A stretch of DNA of 64,000 bases from Cohnella caldifontis (GTDB taxonomy: Bacteria; Bacillota; Bacilli; Paenibacillales; Paenibacillaceae): assembly GCF_029360585.1 (NCBI RefSeq), contig NZ_JAQZSJ010000019.1, positions 1-64,000 on the forward strand. The letters are read 5' to 3'. Numbering within the stretch: position 1 is the first letter of the stretch; every line of letters starts with the position of its first letter. The notes beneath the pieces were generated by a model. The model did not search any database. It was not told where the DNA came from and worked only from the letters and a program-made list of their open reading frames with translations. Positions 54,708 through 62,418 of this stretch are shown here, piece after piece. The translations under genes were made by a program, and so were the position numbers.

Positions 54708-56336
54708 TCAGGTCGGCTCCTTCCCTTGCTGTTCCCGGTATTCTTTCGGCGACCGGCCGGTCCTCTTCTTGAACAGGAAGCTGAAATAGTTGGGATCGGC
54801 GTATCCGACCTTCTCCGCGATTTCATAGAATTTGAGGGACGAGTGCAGCAGAAGCTCCTTGGCTTTCGCCATCCGGACGCCGGTCAAATATTCCACGAAC
54901 GTCTCCCCGGTGTGCTGCTTGAACAAGGAGCTGAAATAGCTGGTGCTCATCAGCGCGTGTCGGCACATATCCTGCAGGGAGAGGTTTTCGTCGGCGTAAT
55001 GGGACTCGATGTATTCCACGGCCCGGCGCATTTGCGCGGCGACGAGGTGGCCGCGGCCCGCGGCGATCGCGGACATGATTTGCCGGACGGCCTGCTGCAG
55101 CCATTCCTTGACCTCGTCCACCGTCTTGAACCGATAGACATCCATGACCGTCAGGGGATCGAGCCCGTCCCCTTGGGCGTCCGCAGGCAGTTCCTGAAGC
55201 GTTTTCAAAAGAGACAGCACGGCATTCTGCATCTGCAGGAAGCAGGCATCGATCGGGATTCTCGCCGCTTTCATTTCGGCCACGCCTTCTTCGATCAGCC
55301 GGGCGGCCTCTTCGGCCGTGCCCGTCTTGACGGCGGCGGAAAGCCGTCGATCCCAGTCGGGGCTCGGCGCGGGGGATGGGGATTGTCCTTCCAGATCTAA
55401 TATGCCGTGTACGCGGTTTTTGCCCAGCAAGAACCGGTAGTCCAATGCGGCCAGCGCGCTTTTATACGCGGCCGGAAGCTGTTCGGTGGAACGGCAGGCG
55501 CGGCCGACGCCGAAGGAGACGGTGAATTTGAGGTACTTCTCGATCAGCCGCTTCACCTCCTCGGCGATGCGGTACGCTTTCTCGTAAAGAGCGCCCTCGT
55601 CTTCCGTCCCGGACAGCAGGGCCGCCATCCGGTCTTCCCGCGTCCGGAACAGCAGCAGGGACTCTCGCGCCGCCACCTCCCCGAAAATGTTGAACGCGGC
55701 GAAGCGGAGGAACTCGGCGTCAAGCCCGTCCCAATCCCCGATTCCTTGCTGCATGCGGTCTCCGAAATCGTCGACGTCGGCGATCAAGACCAGGTAGCCG
55801 GGCCGGATCGGCGGGAGGCCGAAGAAGGCGAAACGTTCTTCGATCTGGGACTTGCCCATGCCCAGCACGACCATCCGCTCTAGGAATCTCTCTTTCAGCA
55901 GCGGAAGGCTTTGGTTCAGCTGGGCCTTCAAACGGCTGATGTCATCGTGCCGCCGCGCCTCTTCGTCCATCTCCCGACGGACCTTGTCCAGAAGCAGGCG
56001 GATTTCGCCGGCCGTGATCGGTTTGAGGATAAAGTCGGAAACTTTGAGCCGGATCGCTTGCCTAGCATATTCGAATTCGTCGTAACCGGTCAGAATGATC
56101 ACTTTGATGTAAGGGAACTGCGAGGAGATCAGCCCGGTCAGCTCGAGTCCGTCCATGAACGGCATGCTGATGTCGGAGATGACGAGATCGGGTTTGGCCC
56201 GCTCGATCCCTTCCCAGGCCTCGCGGCCGTTCTCGTAATCCCCGATCAACTCGAACCCGTGCGCGTTCCAGTCGATCGTCCGCTTGAGTCCGTTCCGCAC
56301 GACGGCTTCGTCGTCGACGATGATGGCTTTGTACAC
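54708..56336 (-). CDS. YesN-type response regulator with AraC DNA-binding domain
   Basis: 542 residues. The receiver domain has DD at 8-9, phosphoacceptor Asp55 in VISDISMPFMDGLEL and Lys in DFILKPITA. The C-terminal AraC domain (about 440-540) ends KKRTGRSPKEYREQQGK. Start GTG 56336 is chosen for AAGGAGGGAG upstream. It is the first gene of a seven-gene minus-strand set and probably activates that set. Two candidate cre sites lie just upstream. Confidence 0.94.
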   Translation of the reverse strand: MYKAIIVDDEAVVRNGLKRTIDWNAHGFELIGDYENGREAWEGIERAKPDLVISDISMPFMDGLELTGLISSQFPYIKVIILTGYDEFEYARQAIRLKVSDFILKPITAGEIRLLLDKVRREMDEEARRHDDISRLKAQLNQSLPLLKERFLERMVVLGMGKSQIEERFAFFGLPPIRPGYLVLIADVDDFGDRMQQGIGDWDGLDAEFLRFAAFNIFGEVAARESLLLFRTREDRMAALLSGTEDEGALYEKAYRIAEEVKRLIEKYLKFTVSFGVGRACRSTEQLPAAYKSALAALDYRFLLGKNRVHGILDLEGQSPSPAPSPDWDRRLSAAVKTGTAEEAARLIEEGVAEMKAARIPIDACFLQMQNAVLSLLKTLQELPADAQGDGLDPLTVMDVYRFKTVDEVKEWLQQAVRQIMSAIAAGRGHLVAAQMRRAVEYIESHYADENLSLQDMCRHALMSTSYFSSLFKQHTGETFVEYLTGVRMAKAKELLLHSSLKFYEIAEKVGYADPNYFSFLFKKRTGRSPKEYREQQGKEPT

Positions 56337-56358
56337 CTGCGCTCTCCCTCCTTCTGAG

Positions 56359-56372
56359 TGAAAGCATTTCCA
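56359..56372. promoter_or_regulatory. Candidate cre site upstream of the YesN/YesM sugar cluster
   Basis: TGAAAGCATTTCCA matches TGWAANCGNTNWCA at 12 of 14 positions and lies 22 bases upstream of the regulator start. A weaker partial match TGGAAGCGCTTGAA follows at about 56402-56415. Catabolite repression of the cluster would be sensible. Confidence 0.4.
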
Positions 56373-56426
56373 CACGGACCTTCCCGAATCCTGCCGGGAA
56401 TTGGAAGCGCTTGAAGTTTAGCGGCG

Positions 56427-56455
56427 TTGAAGACGGCGACAAGATGCACTATGCT
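56427..56455 (+). promoter_or_regulatory. Candidate promoter of the DUF423 gene
   Basis: TTGAAG (56427-56432) and TATGCT (56450-56455) are 17 bases apart. The leader then holds a 13-base direct repeat, GAGGAGCGTGACT, at 56458-56470 and 56483-56495; the second copy provides the ribosome binding site. Confidence 0.4.
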
Positions 56456-56499
56456 GAGAGGAGCGTGACTATTATCCTGCATGAGGAGCGTGACTGATC

Positions 56500-56868
56500 A
56501 TGACCGCCTACGTGAAAATCGGAGCCGTCTTCGCCTTTCTCGCCGTCGCCATCGGCGCGTTCGGCGCCCATATCCTGGAAGGCCGGATTACCGAGCATGA
56601 AATGGATATCTACCACACCGGCGTCCAGTACCAAATGTTCCACGCTGCCGGCATTCTGCTCGTCGCCGCGCTGGCGGACAAGCTGATCTCCCGAAAACTC
56701 GCCGTCTGGGCTTGCCGCCTGCTGCTGGCCGGCATCGTTCTGTTTTCGGGCAGCCTGTACGCGCTCGCCCTCGGCGGAATCGACGTCTTGGGAGCCATTA
56801 CGCCGATCGGCGGCGTCGCTTTTTTGGCCGGTTGGATTTGCCTGGCGCTGGCCGCGAAAAAATCGTGA
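56500..56868 (+). CDS. DUF423 small membrane protein
   Basis: 122 residues, four hydrophobic helices. It opens with FAFLAVAIGAFGAHILEG and has HTGVQYQMFHAAGILLVA and a C-terminal GGVAFLAGWICLALA, the standard DUF423 (YwdK-like) pattern. Function is unknown. The ribosome binding site GAGGAG is one half of a 13-base duplication 25 bases apart. It stands between divergent sugar genes and a c-di-GMP protein, with no evident functional link. Confidence 0.93.
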   Translation: MTAYVKIGAVFAFLAVAIGAFGAHILEGRITEHEMDIYHTGVQYQMFHAAGILLVAALADKLISRKLAVWACRLLLAGIVLFSGSLYALALGGIDVLGAITPIGGVAFLAGWICLALAAKKS

Positions 56869-56979
56869 ACAGCGGAACCTGCCGAAATATGGATTTTTAT
56901 TTACCAATTGAAACCGTTTTCGATATAATGGCTGTAAAGCGAATAAAATTTCCCGAGCGGGAGGAAGGACGTCCGCCTT

Positions 56980-58821
56980 TTGAACGAATGGTCCGCTTTG
57001 GAGGTTTGGGCGCTTTGGACCGCCTCGGCGGCTCTCTGCGCGGGAGCCGCGTACGGAGGCTGGGCTTGGTCGAGAAGACGCGGCCCGCGGCAAACGGCAG
57101 CGCCTTCTTACCAGTCGGAGCTGCTCGATTCGCTGTACAATAATAGTCCGATCGCATTCGCGGTAATCGACCGGCAAGGACGTTTTTTGGACATCAACCG
57201 CCAAAACTCGGACGAGCTGTTCGGCTATTCCAAGGAAGAGATGGCGGGCCAGCCTTTCGTAGGATTGCTGCATGAGGATTCGCGCGACGGTACGCTGGAC
57301 GTTTTCCGCAAGACGCTGAACGGGGAAAAGGGCTCCCGCGATATCCGGATCCGGAGCAAAGCCGGGCACGCGATCGACCTCAACATCGCGACTTCTCCGC
57401 TGATCCGGCGGGGCAAAACCGTAGCGATCCTCGTGTTCATCCAGGATATCAGCGAGCGCAAGCGGGCGTTGGAACGCAACCATTACATGGCGTATTACGA
57501 CGACATGACCGGTTTGCCGAACCGCCGCCATTTCTTGAACCATCTGAACGAGAAAATCGGAAAGTTCGCCGGAGGTTCGCTGAATCCCGCCATTTGCTAT
57601 TTGGACCTCGACGGGTTCAAGCTGGTCAACACGTCTTTCGGGCGCGACTTCGGGGATATGCTGCTGCTTCAGGTGGCGGAACGCCTCAGCAGAAGACTGA
57701 ACCTCCATGGCGATCTGGCCCGGATGGAAGGAGACGAATTCGCGGGTTACCTGGGGGAAGTGGCGGAACCGGAAGAAGCGCTCGGCAGGGTGGAGCCCTT
57801 GATGAAGCTGCTGGAGGAACCGTTCGAGTTGAACGGGGTTCCGATCCATTTATCCGCGAGCATCGGCGTGGCGGTGTGCACGCCCGGAGACGATGCCGGA
57901 GCGCTGCTCCGCAAAGCCGATACGGCGCTGCAGAGGGCCAAGGAAAACGGACGTAACGATTACCAGCTTCACCAGGAAGAGATGGACCCGGCCGCCATGC
58001 ATAAGCTGACCTTCCAGCATGAGATGCGCCAGGCGCTGTCGCAGCGCGAATTCCAGCTTTACTATCAGCCTCAGTACGATTTGGCCAGCGGACAGATCGT
58101 CGGCATGGAGGCGCTGATCCGCTGGAATCATCCCGAGCGCGGATTCATCAGCCCGGGGGCGTTCATTCCGGCCGCGGAAGAGAGCGGGCTGATCGTGCCG
58201 CTCGGCGATTGGGTGCTGGAGGAGGCTTGTCGGCAAAACAAGCGATGGCAGGATGAAGGCTTGCCGAAAATCCCGGTCTCCGTCAACTTGTCGATGCGCC
58301 AGTTTTTGCGGAGGGATCTGACGGCCAAAGTGACGGAGGTGCTCGCCCAGACGGGGCTGGAACCGCAGTATTTGGAGCTCGAGATCACCGAAAGCATGAC
58401 GATGGACGTCGAGCGAGCCTCCCAGTGCCTGAGCGAACTGATGGAACTCGGGGTTCAGGTGAGCATCGACGATTTCGGAACGGGCTACAGCTCGTTCCAT
58501 TACTTGAAGCGGCTGCCGATCGGACGGCTGAAGATCGACCGGTCTTTCGTACGGGACATCCAGCAGGATCCCGGCGATGCCGCGATCGTGGCGGCGATTA
58601 TCGCCATGGCGCATAATCTGCAGCTTCAGGTGATCGCGGAAGGCGTGGAGACCGAGGAGCAGATGCTGTTTCTTCGCAGGCACCGCTGCGACGAGATGCA
58701 AGGATTTTTCGGAAGTCCGCCTTTGCCGCCTCATGAGGCTTGCCGGCTGCTCGGGGAGAAGTTGAACCGTTACGCGCTGCCTTCGATTTCGGAAGCGGCG
58801 GCCGCGAGTTCGGAAGAGTAG
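56980..58821 (+). CDS. PAS-GGDEF-EAL protein, probable c-di-GMP phosphodiesterase
   Basis: 613 residues: one N-terminal membrane helix (about 6-28), a PAS domain (about 50-165, SPIAFAVIDRQGRFLDINR), GGDEF (about 170-325) and EAL (about 345-595). The cyclase motif reads EGDEF in place of GGDEF, so cyclase activity is doubtful. The EAL domain keeps MEALIRWNHPERG, VSVNLSMRQ, LEITESMTMD, DDFGTGYSS, LKIDRSFV and AEGVETEEQ, the metal and catalytic residues. It likely degrades c-di-GMP, with PAS and GGDEF as regulators. TTG 56980 follows GAGGAAGGA. Confidence 0.92.
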   Translation: MNEWSALEVWALWTASAALCAGAAYGGWAWSRRRGPRQTAAPSYQSELLDSLYNNSPIAFAVIDRQGRFLDINRQNSDELFGYSKEEMAGQPFVGLLHEDSRDGTLDVFRKTLNGEKGSRDIRIRSKAGHAIDLNIATSPLIRRGKTVAILVFIQDISERKRALERNHYMAYYDDMTGLPNRRHFLNHLNEKIGKFAGGSLNPAICYLDLDGFKLVNTSFGRDFGDMLLLQVAERLSRRLNLHGDLARMEGDEFAGYLGEVAEPEEALGRVEPLMKLLEEPFELNGVPIHLSASIGVAVCTPGDDAGALLRKADTALQRAKENGRNDYQLHQEEMDPAAMHKLTFQHEMRQALSQREFQLYYQPQYDLASGQIVGMEALIRWNHPERGFISPGAFIPAAEESGLIVPLGDWVLEEACRQNKRWQDEGLPKIPVSVNLSMRQFLRRDLTAKVTEVLAQTGLEPQYLELEITESMTMDVERASQCLSELMELGVQVSIDDFGTGYSSFHYLKRLPIGRLKIDRSFVRDIQQDPGDAAIVAAIIAMAHNLQLQVIAEGVETEEQMLFLRRHRCDEMQGFFGSPPLPPHEACRLLGEKLNRYALPSISEAAAASSEE

Positions 58822-58836
58822 GACCGTCCATACATA

Positions 58837-58880
58837 GGAGAAGCCTCCGCCCGCGATCGATGCGGGCGGAGGCTTCTTTA
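58837..58880. terminator. Rho-independent terminator, possibly bidirectional
   Basis: Perfect 16-base arms AGAAGCCTCCGCCCGC and GCGGGCGGAGGCTTCT with a seven-base loop, followed by TTTAGCC. It lies between convergent genes. Confidence 0.92.
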
Positions 58881-58890
58881 GCCTTTCATT

Positions 58891-59427
58891 TCAATCAAGG
58901 AAATCGTCGATCTCGTTCAGCTTGAAGGTGTGTACCTGCTTCTCGTCGACATGGTACACGGTCAGCATTTGGACGGCTGCGTCATAGCCGACGATCCGGC
59001 AAGGGATGCTGAGCTTGATGCCTCTTCCTTTGTTGACGTTCAGCCGGATCAGCTTGTTGCTTTCGATATACTGCCGGATTCGGTCATCCAGTGCGCCGGA
59101 CGGAGTCAATGCCGCTTGCGTCTTCGCGGCGGGCGCCGCGGTCGTTCCGGGTTTGGACGGGGACGAGGCGTGTTTGGCTTTCAACGCGTCCGTCTCCGGC
59201 ACCGCTTCGGCGGGCGCGGCTTCCGTTTTTTTCTTGTTCGCTTGGAGGGCTTCCTCGATGGCTTGTCCGAGCTGTATCCCGGAACCGATCCGATAGTCGG
59301 CGAAATGTCCTTCGTTCAGGACGTGGAGCAACCGTTCCAAAGCCTCTCCGTTCGAATCGGCTTGAATCAGAATGTCGACCTGAAACAAGAAGGAGCGCGG
59401 GAGGCGTTCGGATTTATCGCGTGTCAT
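58891..59427 (-). CDS. Hypothetical protein with low-complexity linker
   Basis: 178 residues, no signal or membrane helix. Residues about 1-60 form a folded alpha/beta segment (SFLFQVDILIQADSNGEALE, LLHVLNEGHFADYRIGSG). Residues about 65-115 are an Ala/Pro/Lys-rich linker. Residues about 120-178 form a small beta-rich domain (LIRLNVNKGRGIKLSIPCRI, VYHVDEKQVHTFKLNEIDD) with a faint resemblance to WYL or SH3-like ligand-binding folds. I do not recognise the family. ATG 59427 has AAGGAGC upstream; an ATG at 59454 adds nine residues. Confidence 0.8.
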   Translation of the reverse strand: MTRDKSERLPRSFLFQVDILIQADSNGEALERLLHVLNEGHFADYRIGSGIQLGQAIEEALQANKKKTEAAPAEAVPETDALKAKHASSPSKPGTTAAPAAKTQAALTPSGALDDRIRQYIESNKLIRLNVNKGRGIKLSIPCRIVGYDAAVQMLTVYHVDEKQVHTFKLNEIDDFLD

Positions 59428-59594
59428 GCGGTCTTGCTCCTTCCGATAGTTCATATTTCCCGTGTCTTCATGCCTACTATATCATGATTTTTGGGCTGGA
59501 AAAATAGGAAATCCAGGATATTCGTCCAAATTACGCAGTCCCCCGGCGCATATCTTGTTAAAGTCCACAACGTGTCGCTCCGGAGGTGGTAAAG

Positions 59595-59915
59595 ATGGTG
59601 CGAATCGAACCGATCCGCTTGGGTGAGTGGACGGCGGTTGGCGTCGAAGTCCAGCTTCCCAAGACGACTTTGCTTGCCGTTACGGCAGGCGGCGGCTATA
59701 TCATGTGCGGCGCGCTTGACGTCGGGCTGCTCAACACGCAGCTGCGGGACCGCCAAATCGTCGCAGGACGGGCGGTCGGCGTGCGTACGTTAGAGCAGCT
59801 GCTGGAGGCTCCGCTCGAATCGGTGACCGAATCGGCCGAAAAAATCGGCATCCACGCGGGCATGAAAGGCGAAGAAGCGGTGCGGAGAATGGCCGCTGCC
59901 GCTTCTGGCACGTAA
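59595..59915 (+). CDS. DUF1805 (YunC-like) protein
   Basis: 106 residues: IEPIRLGEWTAVGVEVQLPK at the start, then the family core TTLLAVTAGGGYIMCGALDV. YunC-type proteins are small cytoplasmic proteins of unknown function. ATG 59595 is chosen because GGAGGTGG lies seven bases upstream. It converges on mtnA with only 17 bases between stops. Confidence 0.92.
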   Translation: MVRIEPIRLGEWTAVGVEVQLPKTTLLAVTAGGGYIMCGALDVGLLNTQLRDRQIVAGRAVGVRTLEQLLEAPLESVTESAEKIGIHAGMKGEEAVRRMAAAASGT

Positions 59916-59932
59916 CCGTTTCGATTCCCGGC

Positions 59933-61018
59933 TCAGCCCGGTTGGAACAACCGGCGAAGATTTTCGCCGTAAGGAGCCCGGACGATCCCTTTCTCCGTGA
60001 CGATCGCCGTGACCAGCTCGTGCGGCGTTACGTCGAACGCCGGGTTATAGACGGCGACGCCTTGCGGGGCGGTGCGTTTGCCGAAGCCGGCGGTCACTTC
60101 GTCCGGGTGGCGTTCCTCGATCGGAATGTCGGCGCCGGAAGGCGTCGACAGGTCGATGGTGGAAAGCGGACAAGCCACGTAGAACGGGATCCCGTGGGCT
60201 TTCGCCAGCACGGCGACGCTGTACGTGCCGATTTTGTTGGCGACGTCTCCGTTGGCGGCGACCCGGTCCGTTCCGACGATGACGGCTTGCACCCAGCCCT
60301 TCGACATGACGTGGCCGGCCATGTTGTCGGTGATCAAGGTGACGTCGACTCCCGCGCGGTGCAGTTCGAAAGCCGTCAACCGCGCGCCCTGGAGCACGGG
60401 ACGGGTTTCGTCCGCATACACTTTCAGCCGCATGCCTTTCTCGAGCGCCAGGTAGAAGGGGGCAAGGGCGGTCCCGTACTTGGACGTGGCCAGCCCGCCC
60501 GCGTTGCAATGGGTCAGCACGCCCATGCCGTCCTGGAACAGGCTCAGCGCGTGTTCCCCGATCCGGCGATTCGTTTCTTCGTCTTCGGCCTGGATGCGGC
60601 GGGCTTCCGCCAGCAATGCGGCGGCGGCTTCGTCCGTGGTCCTGCCCGCTTCGGCCAACGAAGCGGCCAGCGCTTTCATCCGGTCCAGCGCCCAGAACAG
60701 GTTCACCGCGGTGGGGCGGGACGTGGCCAGATACTCGGCGTGCCGCCGGACCTCTTCCGCGAGTTCCTCGGCGCTCCCCTCGAAATGCTGGATGCCGAGC
60801 ACGATGCCATAGGCGGCGGCGATGCCGATCGCGGGCGCTCCCCGAACCTTCAATTCGCGGATCGCCTCCCACACCTCCTGCGGCGAGTTCAGGGTCAGGT
60901 AGACGATATGCTCGGGAAGCTGCCTTTGATCCAGCAGCTTCACCGCTCCGTCCGACCAAATCACGGGCTGCAGCACTTCGTGCTGCTGCGGCTGCGTTTC
61001 GTTCATGTTGCCTTGCAC
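59933..61018 (-). CDS. mtnA: S-methyl-5-thioribose-1-phosphate isomerase
   Basis: 361-residue methionine-salvage enzyme converting 5-methylthioribose-1-phosphate to methylthioribulose-1-phosphate. Conserved features are [16 protein letters not shown], the catalytic Cys in [15 protein letters not shown] and Asp in [17 protein letters not shown]. It follows mtnK by ten bases in the same direction. The start is GTG 61018 or ATG 61006; both have purine-rich upstream sequence. No further mtn genes are in the window. Confidence 0.97.
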   Translation of the reverse strand: MQGNMNETQPQQHEVLQPVIWSDGAVKLLDQRQLPEHIVYLTLNSPQEVWEAIRELKVRGAPAIGIAAAYGIVLGIQHFEGSAEELAEEVRRHAEYLATSRPTAVNLFWALDRMKALAASLAEAGRTTDEAAAALLAEARRIQAEDEETNRRIGEHALSLFQDGMGVLTHCNAGGLATSKYGTALAPFYLALEKGMRLKVYADETRPVLQGARLTAFELHRAGVDVTLITDNMAGHVMSKGWVQAVIVGTDRVAANGDVANKIGTYSVAVLAKAHGIPFYVACPLSTIDLSTPSGADIPIEERHPDEVTAGFGKRTAPQGVAVYNPAFDVTPHELVTAIVTEKGIVRAPYGENLRRLFQPG

Positions 61019-61028
61019 CTGTCCTTCC

Positions 61029-62240
61029 TTAGCCTTGAGCCGCTGCGGATTCCGCGATCTCGATCAGTTCGCCGATGCCGGCGGCCCGGCGGTTTGTCTT
61101 GATGAGTCCCGTGCCGATGGCCAGCGCCGTTCTCTGCGCGACATGGCGCACTTGCGCATCCGGGATCGTGTCGATGTCGGCCACGTGGGCCAAGCCCACG
61201 ATTCTGCGGACCATTTTGCAGCCCGCGAAGCCGAACGTGTCTTGAAGCAGCCGCCGCATGTAGTCGTCTCGGTAGCCGGGAGTGCGCGCCAAGCGATCCA
61301 CGCCGTGAGCCTCCCACAGCTCGCGGAATTTGCGGTCGAACGAAGTCAAGACGTCACGGACGGTGTCCAGCAAATACTTCCGACGCAGCCGGCGCGCCGA
61401 TTCGTCCTGGGACCAATGGATTTGCGCGGAATAGTTCAGCAGCAGGTTGCCGATCACCGCGCCGATATCGAAGCCCATCGGGCCGAAGTAGGCGAATTCG
61501 GGGTCGATGACTTTCGTCGATTCCGGGGTAATGAAGATGCTTCCGGTATGCAAATCCCCGTGAAGCAGCGCCTGCGCGTGCGTCAGGAACTTCTCGCGGA
61601 GCAGCGCGACCTCCAAATGAAGTTCCCCGTCGTTCCACAGCGCTTCGGCGTCCGCCTGCAAATGCGCGTCGAAGCTGTTGTTCGGGGAGTTCGTGTACGG
61701 ATCGTCGAAAATGAGGTCTTCGGTGATTTTGCACAGCTCCGGATTGATGAAGGATTTCACGAGGTTCTTCTTTTCCTGCTGGTTCATGCCCAGGTCGGAA
61801 GTGAAGAACAGCGTGCGGGCCAGAAACTCGGAAATGTGCTCCGCGAATTTCGGATAAACGCCGCCTTCGATCAGCCCTTTGCGCATGATGACGTGGTCGC
61901 TCAGGTCCTCCATGACGGTCAGCGCCAGATCGGCGTCGTACCGGTAGACCGTCGGCGTCAAGCCCGGCGCCAGCTTCCCCTCGAGGATCAGCGCTTCGCT
62001 TTCGATCCGGGAACGGTCCAGCGTGAGCGGCCAGGACTCCCCGACCACCTTGGCGTAGGGCAGCGCCTGCTTGAGAATGAGGCTGGCTCCCGTCGCCGGC
62101 TGCTTGACGTGGAACACGAGGTTCAGGTTGCCGTCGCCGATTTCCCGGCATTCGACCGGCTTGTCCGCTTGCAGGACGTTCGGCACGGATTTGGCGATTT
62201 CGATCGCTTCCTCCACCGTTAGAGGATGATACTGGCTCAT
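61029..62240 (-). CDS. mtnK: S-methyl-5-thioribose kinase
   Basis: 403-residue APH-fold kinase that phosphorylates methylthioribose at C1, the step before MtnA. Motifs include [13 protein letters not shown] (catalytic loop) and [20 protein letters not shown] (metal-binding DxE). ATG 62240 is preceded by AAAGGCGG. The leader (about 62241-62330) contains only a small CTTATC-CGAGC-GATAAG hairpin. The S-box riboswitch that controls mtnKA in Bacillus subtilis is not visible. Confidence 0.97.
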   Translation of the reverse strand: MSQYHPLTVEEAIEIAKSVPNVLQADKPVECREIGDGNLNLVFHVKQPATGASLILKQALPYAKVVGESWPLTLDRSRIESEALILEGKLAPGLTPTVYRYDADLALTVMEDLSDHVIMRKGLIEGGVYPKFAEHISEFLARTLFFTSDLGMNQQEKKNLVKSFINPELCKITEDLIFDDPYTNSPNNSFDAHLQADAEALWNDGELHLEVALLREKFLTHAQALLHGDLHTGSIFITPESTKVIDPEFAYFGPMGFDIGAVIGNLLLNYSAQIHWSQDESARRLRRKYLLDTVRDVLTSFDRKFRELWEAHGVDRLARTPGYRDDYMRRLLQDTFGFAGCKMVRRIVGLAHVADIDTIPDAQVRHVAQRTALAIGTGLIKTNRRAAGIGELIEIAESAAAQG

Positions 62241-62377
62241 ATGCAACCGCCTTTCGCCGGGGGATCCCCGTTTATTCATACCTTATCGCTCGGATAAGTT
62301 TTTGTTCTTCCGATAGTATAAAGCAATTCCCGGTACGTGGAAAGGGCGCGGGGCGCGTCCCAAGTCCCCCTGAATCG

Positions 62378-62404
62378 GAAAGAAGCCCGCGCGTGGCGCG
62401 GGCC
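62378..62404 (-). terminator. Terminator of the GH15 gene
   Basis: On the minus strand, GGCCCGCGC pairs with GCGCGGGC around a CAC loop, followed by TTCTTTCC. It sits 15 bases past the GH15 stop codon. Confidence 0.8.
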
Positions 62405-62418
62405 GTTGGATGGAGACT

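Noticed and set aside
62241..62400. SAM (S-box) riboswitch upstream of mtnK
   Set aside because: Only a short CTTATC/GATAAG hairpin is present, without the conserved S-box core.
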